From positions 1 through 64,000 of the forward strand of contig UQGG01000035.1 of assembly GCA_900540475.1 (NCBI GenBank): 64,000 nt of DNA, written 5' to 3'. The notes beneath the pieces are model-generated. The model did no database searches. It had not been told where the DNA came from and was given only the letters and a program-made list of their open reading frames with translations. Origin of the DNA: an uncultured Robinsoniella sp. GTDB lineage: Bacteria > Bacillota > Clostridia > Lachnospirales > Lachnospiraceae. Positions 61,009 through 64,000 of this stretch are shown here, in pieces. Each line of letters opens with the position of its first letter. The first letter of the stretch is position 1. The translations under genes were made by a program, and so were the position numbers.

Positions 61009-62649
61009 TTATTGGTTTACCTGATAGTAAGCCTCCGTCACCTGATCCAGCTCTTCCTTTAATTTCAGCACATTATCACCTTTTTTTGGCTTGCGCAGCC
61101 GCATACTCAATTCTGCCATTTTCATACTGAGCAGTGTCTTATCAAGCTGCAGCACTTCTTTCGGTTTGGATGCACGTTCTTTTTCCTGCTCATAAGCTTC
61201 CCAGTTTCCCTCGAAAGTCTCTAATTTTCCTTTCTCCAGAAATACCAATCGGTCCGCCGTGTTTTTAGCCAGACTTCTGTCATGGGTGACGATCAGCATG
61301 GTCCCTTCCCACTTATCCAGCAGTCCTTCCAGCGCTTCTGCAGTATACATATCGATATGGTTCGTAGGTTCGTCCAGGATTAATACATTCACATCAGAAG
61401 CCATCAGCCTTGCCAGCATTACTTTCGCCCGTTCACCCCCTGATAACACGGAGACCGGTTTATGAATATGCTGTTCGGTGAGATAGAGATTTGCCAGAAT
61501 ACAGCGAATCACATGCTCCTTTAAATTAGAGTCAGCCCTTACATTTTCCAAAACGGTCTTATTCATATCCAGTGTTTCATGTTCCTGTGAAAAATAACCA
61601 ATTTTAACATCCGGATTCAAATACACAGAAGGATGATGTTCCATAATCTTTTTAATCAGCGTGGACTTTCCGGTCCCATTTGCCCCCATCATAACGGTAC
61701 ATTTATGCGCCTTCAATATCAGATCTGCATCATCTAGAACCATCTTCTTCCCATACTGGACGGTCAGTCCCTGTATTCTCACTGCCGTCTTCCCGGACAG
61801 CGGATTATCCATACCCAGCCGCATCACCACGGGAGCCAGTTCCTTCGGTTTTTCTTTAACCTCCAGCTTTTCCAGGCGTTTTTCCATGGCTTTGCCTCTG
61901 CTCTGAACATTTTTCTGCTGTTCTCTCGCCACACCCTTATACAGCATCCACTCACTGTGCCCCATCTGCTTTGGTGGTTTTAACATCTGGGATGCTTCAT
62001 TCTTCACCTGATTCATGGCAATCGTGATCCTTTTACGCTCCTGCTGGTACTGCTCAAATTCGAACATTGCAAATTCCCGTTCCCGTTCTTTCTGCTCCTT
62101 CCACTGAGAATAGCGCCCGGGGAACACACGAAGTTTCCCCTCCTCAATCTCCCAGATCGAGGTACATACTTTGTCCAGCAGATACCGGTCATGGGAAATC
62201 AATACAAAGGCGCCCCGGTATCCCATAAGCATTTTTTCCAGCGTTTCTATCCCATTCACATCCAGATTGGTCGTTGGTTCATCTGCGAACAGAAGCCCGC
62301 TACCCTGGGATAAAGCCGCTGCGATTGCCTGTCTTGTTTTCTCTCCGCCGCTTTTGCAGGCAGAATCTTTTATCTGCATCCGGCTGAGAAGCTGTGGGCT
62401 GACAAGCAGATTGTGCTGATCATCCGGCTCTTCCTGACACTGTTCAATCATGGCAATATCACAGTATCTGTTAATCTCTCCTTCATCTGCACGTTCACTT
62501 CCATACAGGATATGCAGTAACGTACTTTTTCCTGCGCCGTTTAACCCCACCAGTCCAATGCGGTCTCCTTCTTCAATGGTAAGCCGGTCTATGCAGAACA
62601 ACTCCTGAATCCCATAGCCTTTTTTTAAATTCTGTACTTTTAATAACAA
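61009..62649 (-). CDS. ABC-F family ATPase (ribosome protection type)
   Basis: A 546-residue soluble protein with two ABC domains and no membrane segments. Walker A motifs GLVGLNGAGKSTLLH and MMGANGTGKSTLIKK, signatures KSGGEKTRQAIA and LSGGERAKVMLARL, Walker B LLFADEPTTNLD and VLILDEPTNHID. Between them lies a charged linker of about 90 residues (QYQQERKRITIAMNQVKNEASQM), the element that reaches the ribosomal P-site region in antibiotic-resistance ABC-F proteins, and a C-terminal coiled coil. Size and long leader resemble Vga/Lsa/Msr-type proteins, but housekeeping ABC-F factors look alike. TTG at 62649 has AGGAGGG at 7 bases. The leader (62650-62765) and the small peptide gene upstream suggest attenuation control. 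Confidence 0.88.
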   Translation of the reverse strand: MLLKVQNLKKGYGIQELFCIDRLTIEEGDRIGLVGLNGAGKSTLLHILYGSERADEGEINRYCDIAMIEQCQEEPDDQHNLLVSPQLLSRMQIKDSACKSGGEKTRQAIAAALSQGSGLLFADEPTTNLDVNGIETLEKMLMGYRGAFVLISHDRYLLDKVCTSIWEIEEGKLRVFPGRYSQWKEQKEREREFAMFEFEQYQQERKRITIAMNQVKNEASQMLKPPKQMGHSEWMLYKGVAREQQKNVQSRGKAMEKRLEKLEVKEKPKELAPVVMRLGMDNPLSGKTAVRIQGLTVQYGKKMVLDDADLILKAHKCTVMMGANGTGKSTLIKKIMEHHPSVYLNPDVKIGYFSQEHETLDMNKTVLENVRADSNLKEHVIRCILANLYLTEQHIHKPVSVLSGGERAKVMLARLMASDVNVLILDEPTNHIDMYTAEALEGLLDKWEGTMLIVTHDRSLAKNTADRLVFLEKGKLETFEGNWEAYEQEKERASKPKEVLQLDKTLLSMKMAELSMRLRKPKKGDNVLKLKEELDQVTEAYYQVNQ

Positions 62650-62765
62650 AAAAATCCCTCCTAAACACTCTGTTCAGCAGGGAAATCAGCATACGAAAAC
62701 AAGCAGGCAAAATGCACCTGTAATACAAACTATCCATACCCCTATCAAACTGAAAGAGTACTGGT

Positions 62766-62897
62766 TTACTTTGTAGCTTGTTCAATATTATCATAAATGA
62801 TCCGTAAGCATAGATTCAGACTGAACAGAGTAAATACAACAAATAAGACTAATTTTATCTTAGCCTTCATTTTCCATTTACTTTTCATAAGTTTCAT
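62766..62897 (-). CDS. 43-residue membrane peptide upstream of the ABC-F gene
   Basis: A small ORF with a basic start (MKLMKSKWKMKAKIK), one hydrophobic helix (LVLFVVFTLFSLNLCL) and a polar end (IIYDNIEQATK). GAGG lies 5 bases before the ATG at 62897. It ends 117 bases before the ABC-F start and points the same way, so it may be co-transcribed. I do not recognise its family. It could be a small membrane protein or a translated leader whose stalling by an antibiotic opens the downstream gene. The frame has sensible composition but no homologue known to me, so I hold it at moderate confidence. Confidence 0.5.
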   Translation of the reverse strand: MKLMKSKWKMKAKIKLVLFVVFTLFSLNLCLRIIYDNIEQATK

Positions 62898-63053
62898 TCA
62901 GTCCTCAAATAATCATATTCTTACAGACACCTCGTTCTTTCTAAGATGCAGTAGGCATAAAGCCATTGCTCTAAATTAGTTGTAATATATCACAGAAAGC
63001 GAAGGACGTCAATACGGTAAATCCATTTTGTGAAAATCATTTTTCAGAAAATC

Positions 63054-63126
63054 GTAACAGTTCAGACAGCATGAACTGTTACACATCCAGCCCATTGAAA
63101 TTTGCCTTCGGCGAAGGACTGGATGA
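63054..63126. repeat. Two adjacent hairpins upstream of tetR
   Basis: A perfect 11-bp inverted repeat GTAACAGTTCA/TGAACTGTTAC (63054-63064 with 63072-63082) is followed by a nested hairpin CATCCAG/CTGGATG with inner CCTTCG/CGAAGG (about 63083-63125). No U-run follows on the plus strand. They lie in the otherwise empty stretch between the divergent small-peptide gene and tetR. Confidence 0.7.
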
Positions 63127-63160
63127 AAATTGGGGGCAAAATTTTTGTCAAATTTTTCTC

Positions 63161-63213
63161 TTGACATGTGAACACTTGTTAACTATAATATCATTAAGTG
63201 AACAAACGTTAAC
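63161..63213 (+). promoter_or_regulatory. tetR promoter with two embedded operators
   Basis: Perfect TTGACA (63161-63166), 17 bases and perfect TATAAT (63184-63189). Two 16-bp near-palindromes, GTGAACACTTGTTAAC (63168-63183, filling the spacer) and GTGAACAAACGTTAAC (63198-63213, just after the -10), lie 30 bases apart. This is a strong autorepression design for the TetR protein encoded next. Confidence 0.88.
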
Positions 63214-63237
63214 TTTTTTTATTTAGAAAGGAGTACC

Positions 63238-63864
63238 ATGCCAAAACGTAATACAAAAGAACTGATCCTGCAGGAAGCACTGAGCCTGTTTTCTGATAAT
63301 GGATATGATGGTGTATCTGTACGGGAGATTTCGGGAGCTGTTGGTATCCGTGAAAGTGCCCTCTACAGGCATTTTAAAAACAAACAGGATATATTTGATA
63401 CCATTATCAAACGGATTGAAGGACAATATGCAATTGTAGCCCAGGAATTTCATATTCCCGACGGTGATCTGTCCCAGGTGGCAGGAGCCTATATTAAGAA
63501 TGGTCTAAATCCTTTAAAAGAAATGACAAAGTCCATGTTTTTATTCTGGTTAAAATCCGAAGAAGCTTCTAAATTCCGACGGATGTTAACCATAGAACAG
63601 TTTAAAAGCACCAAGGCGGGTGAAACTTTTCATTCGTTTTTCTTCCGCTTGCCCCTAGAGTTTCAAACCCAGCTGTTCGGAGAAATGGTCAAAAGAAAAT
63701 ATTTTAAAGAGTTGGATCCAAAGATTCTGGCACTGAATTTTTATTCACCCATCTTTCTGCTGATCAATCAGTATGATAATCATCCCGAACTGGAAGCAGA
63801 GGCACTGCAATTATTAGAGAAGCATATCGACCAATTTGAACTGCTCAACCGCACACCACATTGA
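63238..63864 (+). CDS. TetR family transcriptional regulator
   Basis: A 208-residue repressor. The N-terminal TetR HTH is clear (LILQEALSLFSDNGYDGVSVREI then SALYRHFKNKQDIFDTII); the C-terminal half is the variable ligand and dimer domain. ATG at 63238 with AAAGGAG 4 bases upstream. It probably represses its own operon through the two operators at 63168 and 63198, and the next gene begins 12 bases after its stop, so that gene is the likely co-regulated target. Ligand unknown. Confidence 0.93.
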   Translation: MPKRNTKELILQEALSLFSDNGYDGVSVREISGAVGIRESALYRHFKNKQDIFDTIIKRIEGQYAIVAQEFHIPDGDLSQVAGAYIKNGLNPLKEMTKSMFLFWLKSEEASKFRRMLTIEQFKSTKAGETFHSFFFRLPLEFQTQLFGEMVKRKYFKELDPKILALNFYSPIFLLINQYDNHPELEAEALQLLEKHIDQFELLNRTPH

Positions 63865-63875
63865 AAGGGAACGCT

Positions 63876-64000
63876 ATGGATATTAGTTTATTTATGAATC
63901 AGGGCATCCTGTCTATTGCCCGGACTGCAGCTAAATTTTATTTTACGGATAAGAAAAACCGCCGCTTTATAATGGATTTCACACCTCAGCTTACGAGAAA
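63876..64000 (+). CDS. Unidentified gene, 5' part only
   Basis: An ATG at 63876, 11 bases after the tetR stop and preceded by AAAGGGA, opens a frame that runs off the window. The 41 visible residues begin MDISLFMNQGILSIA and contain TAAKFYFTDKKNRRFIM. I do not recognise the family. Position suggests that it is in one operon with tetR and shares its control. Confidence 0.6.
   Translation, partial: MDISLFMNQGILSIARTAAKFYFTDKKNRRFIMDFTPQLTR

Noticed and set aside
62573..62794. 73-residue minus-strand ORF overlapping the ABC-F start
   Set aside because: No ribosome binding site at normal distance, and it overlaps the ABC-F gene in another frame; the 43-codon ORF upstream is a better candidate.
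1..64000. Mobile elements, phage genes, tRNA or rRNA genes
   Set aside because: No transposase, integrase, cloverleaf or rRNA-like sequence was recognised; the palindromic repeats carry no protein gene.

Overview
The window reads as chromosomal DNA of a low-GC, endospore-forming Clostridia. The family is most likely Lachnospiraceae, though this placement is inferred from gene content and layout and no marker gene was compared. Supporting signs are spoIIGA-sigE, a Spo0E-like phosphatase gene, a SpoVD-type penicillin-binding protein, a meso-diaminopimelate-type MurE (DNPR motif), a PASTA kinase/phosphatase pair and strong AGGAGG-type ribosome binding sites. No rRNA, tRNA, CRISPR array, phage or transposase gene is visible. 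Almost all genes lie on the minus strand.

Layout. 1-9.2 kb: a mannoside locus (GH125 and GH38 alpha-mannosidases, YesL-like membrane protein, YesM-like sensor kinase, and a YesN-like regulator broken by one base). 9.3-11.9 kb: sigE, spoIIGA and aroD, with a Spo0A-type spoIIG promoter. 11.9-13.1 kb: a protein built of 23 tandem 11-residue repeats. 13.4-18.8 kb: galE, two paralogous sugar nucleotidyltransferases flanking a NahK-like sugar kinase, and a divergent AraC regulator. 18.8-32.7 kb: a dcw cell-wall/division cluster (mraZ, rsmH, ftsL, ftsI, spoVD, mraY, murD, ftsW, murA, ftsQ, ftsZ) behind an mraZ promoter/operator. 33.5-50.1 kb: a long housekeeping run from murE to a tiny Spo0E-like gene, covering DNA restart, initiator-tRNA formylation and deformylation, rRNA modification, Ser/Thr phosphosignalling, ribosome assembly, pentose phosphate, thiamine and lipoprotein maturation. 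50.2-57.5 kb: recQ and a two-component system beside an ABC-2 exporter. 57.5-64 kb: a type I toxin-antitoxin locus, a MATE exporter, a CDF metal exporter under a NiCo riboswitch, an ABC-F protein preceded by a 43-residue membrane peptide gene, and a self-regulating TetR gene with the start of the next gene.

The genes converge on envelope growth and its control. MraZ, MurA/D/E, MraY, FtsW/I/L/Q/Z and PrkC/PrpC build and tune the wall, while SpoIIGA, SigE, SpoVD and Spo0E link to sporulation.

The most unusual features are a family of modular palindromic repeats placed between genes of the same operons (4.5, 15.5, 26.4, 44.3, 45.5 and 48.4 kb, perhaps 52.7 kb), the complete toxin/antisense-RNA architecture near 58 kb, the NiCo riboswitch with its overlapping terminator, the tandem mraZ operator with similar motifs scattered upstream, and a strong terminator abutting the spoVD start codon.
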